From Dyadobacter sp. CY326 (GTDB lineage Bacteria > Bacteroidota > Bacteroidia > Cytophagales > Spirosomataceae): a DNA stretch of 64,000 nt. A model generated the notes under the pieces. The model made no database searches and was not told the origin of the DNA. It saw only the letters and a program-made list of their open reading frames with translations. The stretch lies in the NCBI RefSeq assembly GCF_021390515.1, contig NZ_JAJUXI010000003.1, positions 372,001 through 436,000 of the forward strand. Direction: 5' to 3'. Made by a program: the position numbers and the translations under genes. This document shows positions 45,989 to 53,977 of the stretch, one piece after another. Each line of letters begins with the position of its first letter. Position 1 is the stretch's first letter.

Positions 45989-46585
45989 TTAAAAGCTCAT
46001 CCGTAATCCAAATGCAAGGTTCGCAATGTCCGAGAGTCGCAGATATCCGGTGTTTTGCACATAACTGATCATCAGCAAGTCATAACTCCCCAGTTCATAA
46101 TAAGCGTCGAGCGAACGCCTGCGATTTCTGAAAAACACTTCTCTTCCCACCTTACCGCCAATGTAAGCGCCCGGCCGGAAAGATGTTGCCCACCAATAAT
46201 AGTTTTGCGGATAATATGAGGGAAGTTTTGTGTCAAACTGCGTCCCAAACGTGTAACTCAAATAAGCGCCAATCGAGAACGGCTTAATGTAATAGGTGTT
46301 TTTTAAACGAATGCGCCAAGGCGAATATGTCGTTTTGAGCGACGTGGTTACCAATGCATCACCACCGAACTTTTGCGGCAAAAAGCCAAACATCAGGTCC
46401 GTTTCCAACGTTTTGTTGCGCGAAATGTAACCTGGCCCACCAGAAAAAAAACCAATGTTGCCGGCAAACTGCACTTTAATGTGATCGGGCAAATACCATT
46501 CACGTTTCAGATCCTGTTCGTAGGTTTCCTGCGCACTGGCGGCAAGGGAACAGATTAGTAAGAGGAGTAAAAAAGATTTTTTCAT
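45989..46585 (-). CDS. Putative outer-membrane beta-barrel protein
   Basis: About 198 residues. ATG at 46585 starts a signal peptide (MKKSFLLLLLICSLAASAQ); a TTG three codons upstream is rejected. The mature protein has alternating aromatic/polar strands (HIKVQFAGNIGFFSG, RIRLKNTYYIKPFSIGAYLS, RSLDAYYELGSYDLLMISYV) and ends LAFGLRMSF, the terminal Phe typical of barrel proteins. No named family is recognised. It starts 5 bases after the metallophosphoesterase stop, so the two are likely co-transcribed. Confidence 0.8.
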   Translation of the reverse strand: MKKSFLLLLLICSLAASAQETYEQDLKREWYLPDHIKVQFAGNIGFFSGGPGYISRNKTLETDLMFGFLPQKFGGDALVTTSLKTTYSPWRIRLKNTYYIKPFSIGAYLSYTFGTQFDTKLPSYYPQNYYWWATSFRPGAYIGGKVGREVFFRNRRRSLDAYYELGSYDLLMISYVQNTGYLRLSDIANLAFGLRMSF

Positions 46586-46590
46586 AAAAT

Positions 46591-47397
46591 TCAATATGCA
46601 ACGCGTTCAGCCTTGTAACCGCCCTTCCAAGTTGTGAACAGCCAATATCCTCGCTCGCCCGTGCTTGTCGTCAAATAGTAATGGACGCCATCTTCGTAAA
46701 ACTCGCCGTCGCGAAACGTATGCTGATGCCCGTAAAGTGAAAATTTGACATTATCATCATCTGCCAGGAGCTTGGCGTAACCATCTTGGAGCTTCGGATC
46801 GAAATCTCCGTCGAACGGTGGGATATGGGCTATGACAATCGCATTTTTCTTTTCCGGATTGTTGGCCAGTTGAGTTTCGAGCCAGCCCAGATTGGGCACT
46901 GTTCCGTTGAACACATACTCGCGCGAGTTGGTGTTGATAAAAATGAATTTGTTGTTTCCGTAATCAAATGAATAGTCCATCGGGCCATAAATTTTGCGGT
47001 AAGCGGCCGGGCCATTTGCCACCAGGTCGTGATTTCCGATGACCGTGAGATAAGGACAATTCAATTTTACCATGATCTCATTCACCCATTTGAATTCCTG
47101 AGAAAGCCCGAAGTCCGAAATATCGCCTGCATGCAGCACAAACGCCACATCCTTCTGACTGTTTGCGCTTTTAACAAATGCATCCGTCTCGTCATACCAG
47201 CGTTGCGTGTCGCCCATGAGGATGAATTTGACCGTATCTGTAAGCGGCCTTGCCTGGATGCGCTCAATATTCTTTTGGTTCAAGTTGCGCTCATCGTCCT
47301 TGAAGATAACCTGATTTGGATTGTATTGGAAAATGCCCTCGCAGGCCGCGAGCATCAATCCAAAAACAAGGAAAGCGGCTTTTGGAAAATTTTTCAA
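46591..47397 (-). CDS. Metallophosphoesterase lipoprotein
   Basis: A 268-residue calcineurin-like phosphoesterase. The lipobox LAAC is at residues 16-19, so it is a lipoprotein. Metal-binding motifs in order: GDTQ, GDISDF, GNHD, then AHIPPF and GHQH. All five blocks of the family are present. It would hydrolyse a phosphate ester in the periplasm or at the outer membrane; substrate unknown. The start is TTG at 47397, the only codon fitting the signal peptide. The beta-barrel gene follows directly, suggesting a surface-located pair. Confidence 0.85.
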   Translation of the reverse strand: MKNFPKAAFLVFGLMLAACEGIFQYNPNQVIFKDDERNLNQKNIERIQARPLTDTVKFILMGDTQRWYDETDAFVKSANSQKDVAFVLHAGDISDFGLSQEFKWVNEIMVKLNCPYLTVIGNHDLVANGPAAYRKIYGPMDYSFDYGNNKFIFINTNSREYVFNGTVPNLGWLETQLANNPEKKNAIVIAHIPPFDGDFDPKLQDGYAKLLADDDNVKFSLYGHQHTFRDGEFYEDGVHYYLTTSTGERGYWLFTTWKGGYKAERVAY

Positions 47398-47559
47398 CGT
47401 ATGGCCTTATTTAATGAAACATACTGCTGTATACGCAGACCTAGATGTAACCGCGAAATTTGCCTTATAATTCCTGCAAATTCACAGTTTTTGTTGTTGG
47501 AAAGGCACATCTCAGGCACGGTTATTGCAATGTGCTGGTAATCATATTTATCAAACGTT

Positions 47560-48009
47560 ATGAAAATTCAAACCATCCGAACGCTGGCATTGCTGGGATT
47601 CCTTGCTATCACAATGCCTTCCATGGCACAGGTTGTCTCGAAAGACTCCCTCAACATATTAAAAGAACAGAAAGAAACGATCAAAATCAGCAAGGAGCTG
47701 AATGATCGGAAATTGGAATTAGCGAAGCTGGAGAATGAGCTTGAAAATGCAACCCGTGAAGTTGAAAAAACAGCGGAACAGGCACAACGCTCAGCCGACG
47801 ATAACAAGAAAAATGCCGAAAAGTTAGGCGATGATCCACAGGACAAAAAATTGGCACGACGCGCTGACAAAAGCGCAAGCGGTGCGCAAAAAGATGCGAA
47901 GAAAGCCAGAAAAGCTTCGGATCATCTAGATGACCTGCGAAAAGATATAGAATCATTGAAGCGAAAAATCGCTGACGATGAAGCGAAATTGGCCGATTTG
48001 CCGCATTGA
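47560..48009 (+). CDS. Exported coiled-coil protein
   Basis: A 149-residue protein. A signal peptide (to about residue 23, PSMAQ) is followed by one long, highly charged helix with heptad spacing (LNDRKLELAKLENELENATR and onward) rich in Lys, Glu, Asp and Ala. No enzyme motif is visible. It is probably a periplasmic structural or scaffolding protein. A strong hairpin terminator follows 40 bases after the stop. Function unknown. Confidence 0.78.
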   Translation: MKIQTIRTLALLGFLAITMPSMAQVVSKDSLNILKEQKETIKISKELNDRKLELAKLENELENATREVEKTAEQAQRSADDNKKNAEKLGDDPQDKKLARRADKSASGAQKDAKKARKASDHLDDLRKDIESLKRKIADDEAKLADLPH

Positions 48010-48048
48010 TTTCGCCCAAGACAATCACATAATCCTCTTCTTCATGAC

Positions 48049-48084
48049 GAGTGCACCCGATGACTTAGGTGCACTCTTTTTTTG
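48049..48084 (+). terminator. Rho-independent terminator
   Basis: GAGTGCACC, a 10-base loop, GGTGCACTC, then an eight-T run. A perfect 9-bp stem ends the coiled-coil gene. Confidence 0.9.
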
Positions 48085-48139
48085 TTTTAGCCGGGCACAC
48101 TTTTTTAATCAAATATTTACAAATCAACAAACAATCATC

Positions 48140-48400
48140 ATGGCTACAACAACAGCAAAATCGGGAAGTAAAAAAACAACGGAGTCGGCAAGCGCCTCAA
48201 AATCAACAGACAAAGCGACTTCCGCTACAAAAGCTCCTGCGAAGGCGGCAACTAAGGCTGCGGACAAGCCAGCAGCCAAAACAGCTTCGAAATCAGCAGA
48301 CAAAGCAGAAACCAAGACAGCATCCAAAACGGCGACAAAGGCAGCTCCAAAAACGGCAGCTAAGTCCGAGTCCAAAACAGCGGCAAAAGGATCGAAATAA
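48140..48400 (+). CDS. Lys/Ala-rich histone H1-like protein
   Basis: An 86-residue, extremely basic, low-complexity protein made almost only of Ala, Lys, Thr and Ser. It carries imperfect repeats such as KAATKAADKPAAKTASKSAD and KTATKAAPKTAAK. This matches bacterial histone H1-like proteins (Hc1/AlgP type) that bind DNA without a fixed fold. Start ATG at 48140 is the one that excludes upstream non-repetitive codons. The gene is bracketed by two strong terminators, so it is its own transcription unit. Nucleoid or ribonucleoprotein binding is inference. Confidence 0.8.
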   Translation: MATTTAKSGSKKTTESASASKSTDKATSATKAPAKAATKAADKPAAKTASKSADKAETKTASKTATKAAPKTAAKSESKTAAKGSK

Positions 48401-48420
48401 AGTTTATCTAATACACACAC

Positions 48421-48451
48421 AAAAAGGTCGTGCAGATGCGCGACTTTTTTT
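48421..48451 (+). terminator. Rho-independent terminator
   Basis: AAAAAGGTCGTGC, loop AGAT, GCGCGACTTTTTTT: a 13-bp stem with two G-T wobbles and a terminal T-run, 20 bases after the histone-like gene. Confidence 0.88.
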
Positions 48452-48499
48452 GTGTCCCATTTCTTTTTGGAGCGTTCGCGACGATTGAATCAGAAATAC

Positions 48500-48507
48500 T
48501 AAATTTG
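48500..48507 (+). promoter_or_regulatory. Bacteroidota -7 element (TAAATTTG)
   Basis: TAAATTTG matches TAnnTTTG exactly and sits 29 bases before the LuxR-type gene start. The -33 partner is not clear, so confidence is limited. Confidence 0.4.
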
Positions 48508-48536
48508 GTGGGCAAGCTTTCTTACCGAGCCATTTG

Positions 48537-49007
48537 ATGATATCGGACAAAATTTACAGACACAAGCAAAACATTCTTTATGGCGTTTCCCTGGCGCTAT
48601 TGCTGTTTCTGCTTAAATGGCTCGAATTGCGCTTCATCATCATTGACCACATTTTCGAAATTTACGCAGGTGCCATTGCATTAATTTTCACTGCTTTGGG
48701 CATTTGGCTTGCATTGAAATTGACCAAGCCAAAAATCACCACAGTTGTAGTTGAAAAAGAAGTTTTTCTGCACACAAGTGATTTTCATTTTAATAAGGAA
48801 GAACAGGAACGCCTTGGGCTGAGCAATCGCGAACTGGAAGTTCTGCAACTCATTGCCCTCGGACTAAGCAACCAGGAAATTGCCGAGCGCTTATTTGTTT
48901 CCGTCAACACGATCAAAACCCACTCTTCCCGCCTCTTCGAAAAAATGGAAGTCAAAAGTCGGACGCAGGCCGCCGAAAAGGCAAAGCGCATGCGCCTGAT
49001 CCCATGA
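48537..49007 (+). CDS. Membrane-anchored LuxR-type transcription regulator
   Basis: A 156-residue protein with two N-terminal transmembrane helices (about 13-30 and 36-61) and a C-terminal LuxR/GerE helix-turn-helix: [20 protein letters not shown], then [20 protein letters not shown]. Between them is a short linker (about 65-88). There is no receiver domain, so the signal probably arrives through the membrane part or a partner. I take ATG 48537; a TTG one codon earlier is possible. The DUF4199 membrane gene follows on the same strand after 120 bases. Confidence 0.9.
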   Translation: MISDKIYRHKQNILYGVSLALLLFLLKWLELRFIIIDHIFEIYAGAIALIFTALGIWLALKLTKPKITTVVVEKEVFLHTSDFHFNKEEQERLGLSNRELEVLQLIALGLSNQEIAERLFVSVNTIKTHSSRLFEKMEVKSRTQAAEKAKRMRLIP

Positions 49008-49127
49008 GCACGGTCACACTTTTGCATGAAAAAGCAGGCATAAAGTAAATATCACCCGAAAGTATGATCTGAATTAGCCACTAACACCCCAGATTTGCTG
49101 CATAACCATTCCCAAAACATTAATGTT

Positions 49128-49661
49128 ATGAAAAAAACAATACTCGTTTGCGGCCTGATAGCAGGAATAATCGTTTCCGTTTTCATGGTCACCTCCGCGG
49201 CCATGTGTTACAAAAGCGAAGATTTCGATGGCAGCATTGTGCTCGGATATGCGTCAATGCTACTTGCATTTTCTTTAATTTTTGTTGGTGTGAAAAATTA
49301 TCGTGACAAGTTTAGCAATGGCAACGTTTCATTTGGGAAAGCATTCACGATTGGATTGTACATTACGCTCATTGCCTCCACAGTTTACGTCATCGTCTGG
49401 CTGTTCGATTATTATATTTTCGTACCCGATTTTATGGAGAAATATGCAGCCCACGTGATCAGACAATCACAAGCCGAAGGACTCACAGGCGCCGAAATGC
49501 AACAGAAAGTTGCTGAAATGGATGGTTACAAGGAAATGTACAAAAGCCCTATCATGATCATTCTTTTCACTTATCTGGAAATCTTGCCGGTTGGATTGGT
49601 TGTTTCCCTACTGTCCGCATTAATTCTTAAAAGAACACCGACGCAGCAAATGTCTGCCTGA
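49128..49661 (+). CDS. DUF4199 domain-containing membrane protein
   Basis: A 177-residue protein with four transmembrane helices (about 5-25, 38-55, 72-95, 140-165) and a charged loop at ~100-135 (EKYAAHVIRQSQAEGLTGAE). This layout and the GNVSFGKAFTIGLYITLIAS segment match DUF4199, a Bacteroidota family of unknown function. I start at ATG 49128 (MKKTILVCG); the frame extends 11 codons upstream without signal-like sequence. Its neighbour is a membrane-bound LuxR regulator. Confidence 0.85.
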   Translation: MKKTILVCGLIAGIIVSVFMVTSAAMCYKSEDFDGSIVLGYASMLLAFSLIFVGVKNYRDKFSNGNVSFGKAFTIGLYITLIASTVYVIVWLFDYYIFVPDFMEKYAAHVIRQSQAEGLTGAEMQQKVAEMDGYKEMYKSPIMIILFTYLEILPVGLVVSLLSALILKRTPTQQMSA

Positions 49662-49670
49662 TAGGCCTGA

Positions 49671-49835
49671 ACTAATAATTTTAATTGGTCAACCGAGGAG
49701 CGCTTTGAAAATTATCAAAAAGCACTTTTTGAGGTAAAAACTCTGGCGACGATCTTTGAAGACCATGTCGATGACACTTATGAATGTTTATCAATCTTTG
49801 GGAAATGTGTCCATTTCTTAAAAAAACAAGATTGA
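49671..49835 (+). pseudogene. Protein-like fragment without start codon
   Basis: A 54-codon open stretch ending in TGA that reads like a real C-terminus, for example RFENYQKALFEVKTLATIFE, then DHVDDTYECLSIF and CVHFLKKQD. It has no ATG, GTG or TTG in frame and a TGA lies just before it. It could be the remains of a lost gene. No family is recognised, so chance remains possible. Confidence 0.3.
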
Positions 49836-50084
49836 AAATAGTGTGTGCATAGGTAAAGTATAGTGTGTGTTTATCCAGAACTTTATTAAGCCGTTACAAA
49901 TAAACGTTAATGGGAATTTGTTCTCAAAGGCGATGAGTGACTGGCGGCGCTCAGTTAGTAATCGGTAAAAAGTTGCGCGATTTGTCGGTTTTGTGCTATT
50001 TCTGGGAGCTTGCCAACTTTACATTTACGCAGTTCATATTTGTTTATGGCCAAAAAAATTACTGTCAAATCATAACTTTAAGTC
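49836..50084. other. Gene-free spacer with a direct repeat
   Basis: The rest of a roughly 420-base gap before the AraC gene. It is free of convincing coding frames and RNA genes. It contains two exact copies of ATAGTGTGTG at 49838-49847 and 49860-49869, 22 bases apart. Confidence 0.45.
49838..49869. repeat. Direct repeat ATAGTGTGTG x2, 22-bp period
   Basis: Two identical 10-mers whose starts are 22 bases apart, about two helical turns. This is the geometry of a regulator binding side by side on one DNA face; it lies about 215 bases before the AraC gene. Chance occurrence is possible in GT-rich sequence. Confidence 0.35.
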
Positions 50085-50852
50085 ATGCAGCCCATCATCA
50101 GACCGTCCGTTCTAACCAAATACATTAAAAATATTTGGATCCTGGAAAACCATGACATTCAGCAAACGGACCATTCATTGAAATTTTTTGCCGATGGTTG
50201 TTCGGGACTGATGTTTCAACAGTCGCAGTCCGGCGTTTATATTGAGGAAAAGCCGTTGTCGGATTTATTGCTTTATGGCCAGACCGTTCAGCCCATTGAA
50301 CTAAAATGCACTGGCAGCTATAAAATGATTGTTTTTATTTTGTATCCATATGCCGTTCATGCATTGTTCGGGTTGAAAGCATGCTCATTAACAGACACTT
50401 GCCTCGATATGCGGACTTATTCTGAGACTTCGGAGCAAGTGGCAAACGCGCTGATCCAAGCACATTCAACCGACGATCAGGTGAAAATCATGGAAGCTTT
50501 TTTGCAAGCGCAAGCCAGTAACAGCTCGCCCGATTTGGAAATTGAAGAAATGACCACATTCATCATGAATGCAAACGGTGCTGTCACGGTTAAAGATCTG
50601 CAACAGGAATCGGACATGTCGGAGCGAACCCTGGAACGCAGGTTTACGCGGCAAATTGGGGTTTCGCCTAAATTATTTTCCAAGATTATCCGGTTTCAAT
50701 CTTCGATCAAACAAATGGACGCCGGCGATTACAAAAAGCTGTCAGATGTTGCCTATGAGAACGGTTATGCCGATCAATCGCACTTTGTCCGCAATTTCAA
50801 AGAGTTTACGCACATTACGCCACGAGCCTACAAACCGAAATATTTCTCATAA
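50085..50852 (+). CDS. AraC family transcriptional regulator
   Basis: A 255-residue regulator. The N-terminal ~150 residues form a cupin-like sensor part of DUF6597 type (HSLKFFADGCSGLMFQQSQS). The C-terminal AraC domain has two helix-turn-helix units; VKDLQQESDMSERTLERRFT and LSDVAYENGYADQSHFVRNF are the recognition regions. The NmrA-like NAD(P)-binding gene follows on the same strand after 90 bases, and is the probable target. Confidence 0.9.
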   Translation: MQPIIRPSVLTKYIKNIWILENHDIQQTDHSLKFFADGCSGLMFQQSQSGVYIEEKPLSDLLLYGQTVQPIELKCTGSYKMIVFILYPYAVHALFGLKACSLTDTCLDMRTYSETSEQVANALIQAHSTDDQVKIMEAFLQAQASNSSPDLEIEEMTTFIMNANGAVTVKDLQQESDMSERTLERRFTRQIGVSPKLFSKIIRFQSSIKQMDAGDYKKLSDVAYENGYADQSHFVRNFKEFTHITPRAYKPKYFS

Positions 50853-50942
50853 AACACGAGGTTGACGGTTTTGTCCAAGTTTGCCAGTGCAGCCAGCAAT
50901 AGTTTTGATCCGGAAACAAATTTTCATCAAAACCATTAGCAC

Positions 50943-51764
50943 ATGAAAACGCTCGTATTAGGCGCCACAGGCAAAACAGGCCGCAAAGTTGCGAAACGAC
51001 TGCAACAATTAGATGCAGACATCCGGATCGGCTCACGCACCGCCTCTCTCCCATTCGACTGGGAAAATAATGCAACCTGGCCAGCCGCATTGGAAGGAAT
51101 TGAAGCAGTTTACATCACATTCCAGCCCGATTTAGGCATTCCGGGTGCGTCCACGATTATTGAAGATTTTTGTAAAGCTGCTTTGCAGGCGGGTGTAAAA
51201 AAGCTCGTCTTACTCTCCGGCAGAGGCGAGGAAGAAGCGCAGGCATCGGAACAGGTTGTTATGCGTTCGGGACTCGAATGGACGATTGTTAGGGCAAGCT
51301 GGTTTAGTCAAAATTTCAGTGAAAGCTTCATTCTGGATTCGGTCTTAGCCGGACATGGTGTGCTGCCGGTTGGCGAAGTGCTCGAACCATTTATCGACAC
51401 AGACGACATTGCGGACGTTGCGGTCGCTGCGCTTACAGAAGATGGCCACGCCGGAAAGGTTTACGAAGTAACCGGGCCAAGATTGCTCACATTTTTACAA
51501 GCGGTCAAAGAAATTTCGGATGAAATTGGCCGGGAAATTACTTTTCATGAAGTGACCGTTGACGAATATGCAGCAATCTTGGCGGAATATCAGGTTCCGG
51601 ATGGTTTTATTGAATTGCTAAAATATTTGTTCTCGGAAGTTTTGGACGGACGCAATGCGTATCTATCACATGGCGTCGAAGAAGCTTTGGGCCGCAAACC
51701 GAAGGATTTCAGCGCATATGTGAAAGAAACCGCGGCAAGCGGCGCATGGGACAACGCCGATTGA
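50943..51764 (+). CDS. NmrA-like NAD(P)-binding protein
   Basis: A 273-residue atypical short-chain dehydrogenase. The cofactor site is VLGATGKTGRKVAKRL (residues 5-20). EGIEAVYITFQPD, KKLVLLSGRGEEEA, GLEWTIVRASWFSQNFSE and DTDDIADVAVAAL follow the NmrA/SDR-a5 pattern. The usual SDR catalytic Tyr-x3-Lys is not evident, so it could sense the NAD(P) state or reduce quinones. It probably forms a regulated pair with the AraC gene before it. Confidence 0.88.
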   Translation: MKTLVLGATGKTGRKVAKRLQQLDADIRIGSRTASLPFDWENNATWPAALEGIEAVYITFQPDLGIPGASTIIEDFCKAALQAGVKKLVLLSGRGEEEAQASEQVVMRSGLEWTIVRASWFSQNFSESFILDSVLAGHGVLPVGEVLEPFIDTDDIADVAVAALTEDGHAGKVYEVTGPRLLTFLQAVKEISDEIGREITFHEVTVDEYAAILAEYQVPDGFIELLKYLFSEVLDGRNAYLSHGVEEALGRKPKDFSAYVKETAASGAWDNAD

Positions 51765-51772
51765 TTACTAAT

Positions 51773-51810
51773 AAAAAAAGCCAGAGCCCTGAAAGTTTCA
51801 GGGCTTTGGC
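51773..51810 (-). terminator. Terminator for the minus-strand hydrolase gene
   Basis: A 15-bp stem, GCCAGAGCCCTGAAA with TTTCAGGGCTTTGGC and one wobble pair, preceded on the plus strand by seven A, which is the T-run on the minus strand. It ends the convergent alpha/beta hydrolase gene. Confidence 0.85.
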
Positions 51811-51828
51811 CTCCTAAAAGCAATGTGG

Positions 51829-52629
51829 TTAAAGCATTTGAATGCGATATAAGTCGAGCCAGGTTGCAACGTATTCCATCACTTCCTCCACGCCGGGCTC
51901 TCCGCAAATGTAATGTGAGCGGCCTTCATATTCCTTAAATGATGTCAAGCCAGCTGTATCGTCGTATGCTTCGCTGTTTTTCTCAACCAGTTCTGTTGGG
52001 ACAATGTGATCTTCTTTGGCGCTGATAAAAAGCAATGGAACGTGCGTTTTGTCCAAATCTACGTGTGCTGACGTGCCCAGGCAACCTCTCAACACATTTC
52101 TGCTGTCATGCGTGGCAGTTTCCTCAAAAGCTTGCCGCGCCTGTTCCTCAGACAATGTGTTGCAAAAGCTTTCATGAAAACTTTCGGCAGTTTGAAAAAA
52201 CGGTTCGTCTCCTTTGAACGGATTTGTAATGGCAGCGACGTTTTTGAAAAATGGCCAATCGAAAGTCATCATCATATTCGGAGCGACGGAGCAGATCGGG
52301 ACGCCAACACATGCCAGATTGCGATTCACAAAAAGCTGCGTCAGCAATCCGCCAACCGAATGGCCGATGATTATGGGGCGATCCTCAGGCGCAGAGCTGT
52401 TTCCTCCCGCGTCAATAATGACTTTTTCCATTGCCGAGATCACATCATCGAGCATTAAGTCGCCCAGCGTCGCAGGCGGATTGTCTCTCAACGCCGACGG
52501 CTCCCCTGCGTGGTCAGGCCAGGCCGGTGCGAGGCAGTTATAACCCTGGTTAGTAAAATATGCGACCCATTTGTCCCAACTTTTGGGATTCTGAAACATT
52601 CCGTGAATAAAGACAATTGTTCCTTTCAT
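51829..52629 (-). CDS. Alpha/beta hydrolase
   Basis: A 266-residue cytoplasmic hydrolase. IVFIHGMFQNPKSWDKWVAY is the oxyanion-loop start, the nucleophile serine is in IIIGHSVGGLLTQL, the Asp is in LFISAKEDHIVP and the His in YEGRSHYICGEPG. The triad is complete. It has no signal peptide. Substrate is unknown. It converges on the NmrA-like gene with a strong hairpin between. Confidence 0.9.
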   Translation of the reverse strand: MKGTIVFIHGMFQNPKSWDKWVAYFTNQGYNCLAPAWPDHAGEPSALRDNPPATLGDLMLDDVISAMEKVIIDAGGNSSAPEDRPIIIGHSVGGLLTQLFVNRNLACVGVPICSVAPNMMMTFDWPFFKNVAAITNPFKGDEPFFQTAESFHESFCNTLSEEQARQAFEETATHDSRNVLRGCLGTSAHVDLDKTHVPLLFISAKEDHIVPTELVEKNSEAYDDTAGLTSFKEYEGRSHYICGEPGVEEVMEYVATWLDLYRIQML

Positions 52630-52810
52630 TTTGTTTGTTGATGATTGATTATCAATGCTTGATATGGAAACATTAAAAGCCTGCCACGGCGTTAAGCCAA
52701 CTTAAATTACCACTTGATGGAATGGATTTATAAAATTTACAAAGCCGACGCACTAACCAACATATATTGGCAATCTCGAAATCTAAAACTGGTCCCGAAA
52801 ATGAAAATTA

Positions 52811-52818
52811 TATTTTTG
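52811..52818 (+). promoter_or_regulatory. Bacteroidota -7 element (TATTTTTG)
   Basis: TATTTTTGC at 52811 matches TAnnTTTG. Transcription would begin near 52825, which supports ATG 52855 as the start of the next gene over in-frame starts at 52714 and 52801. Confidence 0.45.
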
Positions 52819-52854
52819 CACTTTCAAACTCTCTTTACCATTTTATATTTAGCA

Positions 52855-53352
52855 ATGAACATAACGAAAACCGTCTACCGTCAAAGAGTTTTGGAGATTT
52901 TAAATCTGTCATGGGTGCTTGCACTTGACTGGGACGAAGATTGTGAAGCATTGGTGATGGATTATTATGGGCGGATTTTTCGTTGGTGGCCAGAAAACAG
53001 AAGCAGACTGCCGCCCAACGATAAAACAATTTATACAAAAGTTAATTCGCTAGTCAGCATCGATGACTCCCAGTCGGTTGAATCGACCATTTACCTGCTG
53101 CAAACCTCTTTACGAATTAAAAAGGCAAGGGTCGAATCCGCTACAATTGATCTGGTTAGGGTCATTTTACTTTGTGCGCTTGCAGTCGATAACGACGTTA
53201 TTCATCCAGATTGCGATCCTGGTTTGCCGCTTACAATGTTATTTCAAAAAGGATACCAGCTCGCGTATACAGATGCGGGAATAGAAGTGCACTATCAAAA
53301 GGGCTGGGTAACCGTTCCGTTGCCGAGAAGATCGGCCTTTGAATTTTTGTGA
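52855..53352 (+). CDS. Hypothetical protein
   Basis: A 165-residue cytoplasmic protein that I do not recognise. It starts MNITKTVYRQRVLEI and has an acidic, tryptophan-rich middle (LDWDEDCEALVMDYYGRIFR, then WWPENR), and ends near WVTVPLPRRSAFEFL. ATG 52855 follows a promoter-like element; an upstream ATG at 52801 and a longer open frame from 52714 look less natural. It might share a transcript with the acetyltransferase gene 25 bases after its stop. Confidence 0.65.
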   Translation: MNITKTVYRQRVLEILNLSWVLALDWDEDCEALVMDYYGRIFRWWPENRSRLPPNDKTIYTKVNSLVSIDDSQSVESTIYLLQTSLRIKKARVESATIDLVRVILLCALAVDNDVIHPDCDPGLPLTMLFQKGYQLAYTDAGIEVHYQKGWVTVPLPRRSAFEFL

Positions 53353-53377
53353 TTACTTACTTGCTAAAAAAAACACG

Positions 53378-53815
53378 ATGAAACTTGAAATTCATGATGC
53401 TGCGCCGGCGGAGAAGGAGTTGGTTGTGCGTTTGCTGAAAGAGGCTGATCTTCTTACTGAGGATTTGCCAGATGGCCTGCCCAATTTTCTTTTGGCCAAA
53501 GAAGACGGGGTGCTTGTTGGAGTAGCGGGACTTGAATTGTTTGGGTTAGTGGGTTTGCTGCGTTCGGTGGCTGTTAATCCTGATCACCAGGGCAAAGGAA
53601 TTGCCGGACGGATGGTTGAGCAGCTTTTGGCCAATGCTGACGAGCAGCGTGTGCAGGCGGTTTATCTGATCACAACCACAGCTGGTCGCTATTTTGACCG
53701 ATATGGCTTTACGCCTATCGACCGCGAGCAAGTTCCGGAAGCGATTCAGCAAACGAGACAGTTCAGTGGTCTCTGTCCGTCGTCAGCTGTTGTCATGAAT
53801 AGAAATGTCACCTAG
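53378..53815 (+). CDS. GNAT acetyltransferase, ArsN2-like
   Basis: A 145-residue Gcn5-related acetyltransferase. LLRSVAVNPDHQGKGIAGRM is the acetyl-CoA-binding motif A; VYLITTTAGRYFDRYGF and QFSGLCPSSAVVM are typical of the ArsN2 group linked with arsenic resistance. ArsN relatives acetylate arsenical antibiotics. No other ars gene is nearby, so the role is open. ATG at 53378 gives the usual length; an in-frame extension to 53339 overlaps the previous gene. Confidence 0.85.
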   Translation: MKLEIHDAAPAEKELVVRLLKEADLLTEDLPDGLPNFLLAKEDGVLVGVAGLELFGLVGLLRSVAVNPDHQGKGIAGRMVEQLLANADEQRVQAVYLITTTAGRYFDRYGFTPIDREQVPEAIQQTRQFSGLCPSSAVVMNRNVT

Positions 53816-53907
53816 CAAACGGAATGTTCGATTTGAAAAACTGCGTGTTCATTTGCGGACACTAAGCCTATGTAACTATTTGAAATATAGCTATATACAA
53901 TTTGGTA

Positions 53908-53915
53908 TATTTTTG
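53908..53915 (+). promoter_or_regulatory. Bacteroidota -7 element upstream of permease gene
   Basis: TATTTTTG fits TAnnTTTG and lies 62 bases before the permease gene, in AT-rich DNA that also holds TTTG at 53879-53882, a possible -33 element with wide spacing. Confidence 0.4.
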
Positions 53916-53977
53916 ATAGCATTGGAATTACGGCCTGAAAACCGGTTCCTATCCGACGTTTCTATAACAATCAGATC

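Noticed and set aside
48140..48400. Tandem DNA repeats in the histone-like gene as a CRISPR-like or satellite array
   Set aside because: Repeats are imperfect and explained by Lys/Ala/Thr-rich coding sequence.
48124..48420. 98-codon hydrophobic minus-strand frame opposite the histone-like gene
   Set aside because: Produced by the repetitive Lys/Ala codons read backwards (repeated Ala-Val-Leu); no independent support.
52714..53352. Longer form of the hypothetical gene starting at 52714
   Set aside because: A promoter -7 element at 52811 would lie inside the gene, and the extra N-terminal residues look non-native.
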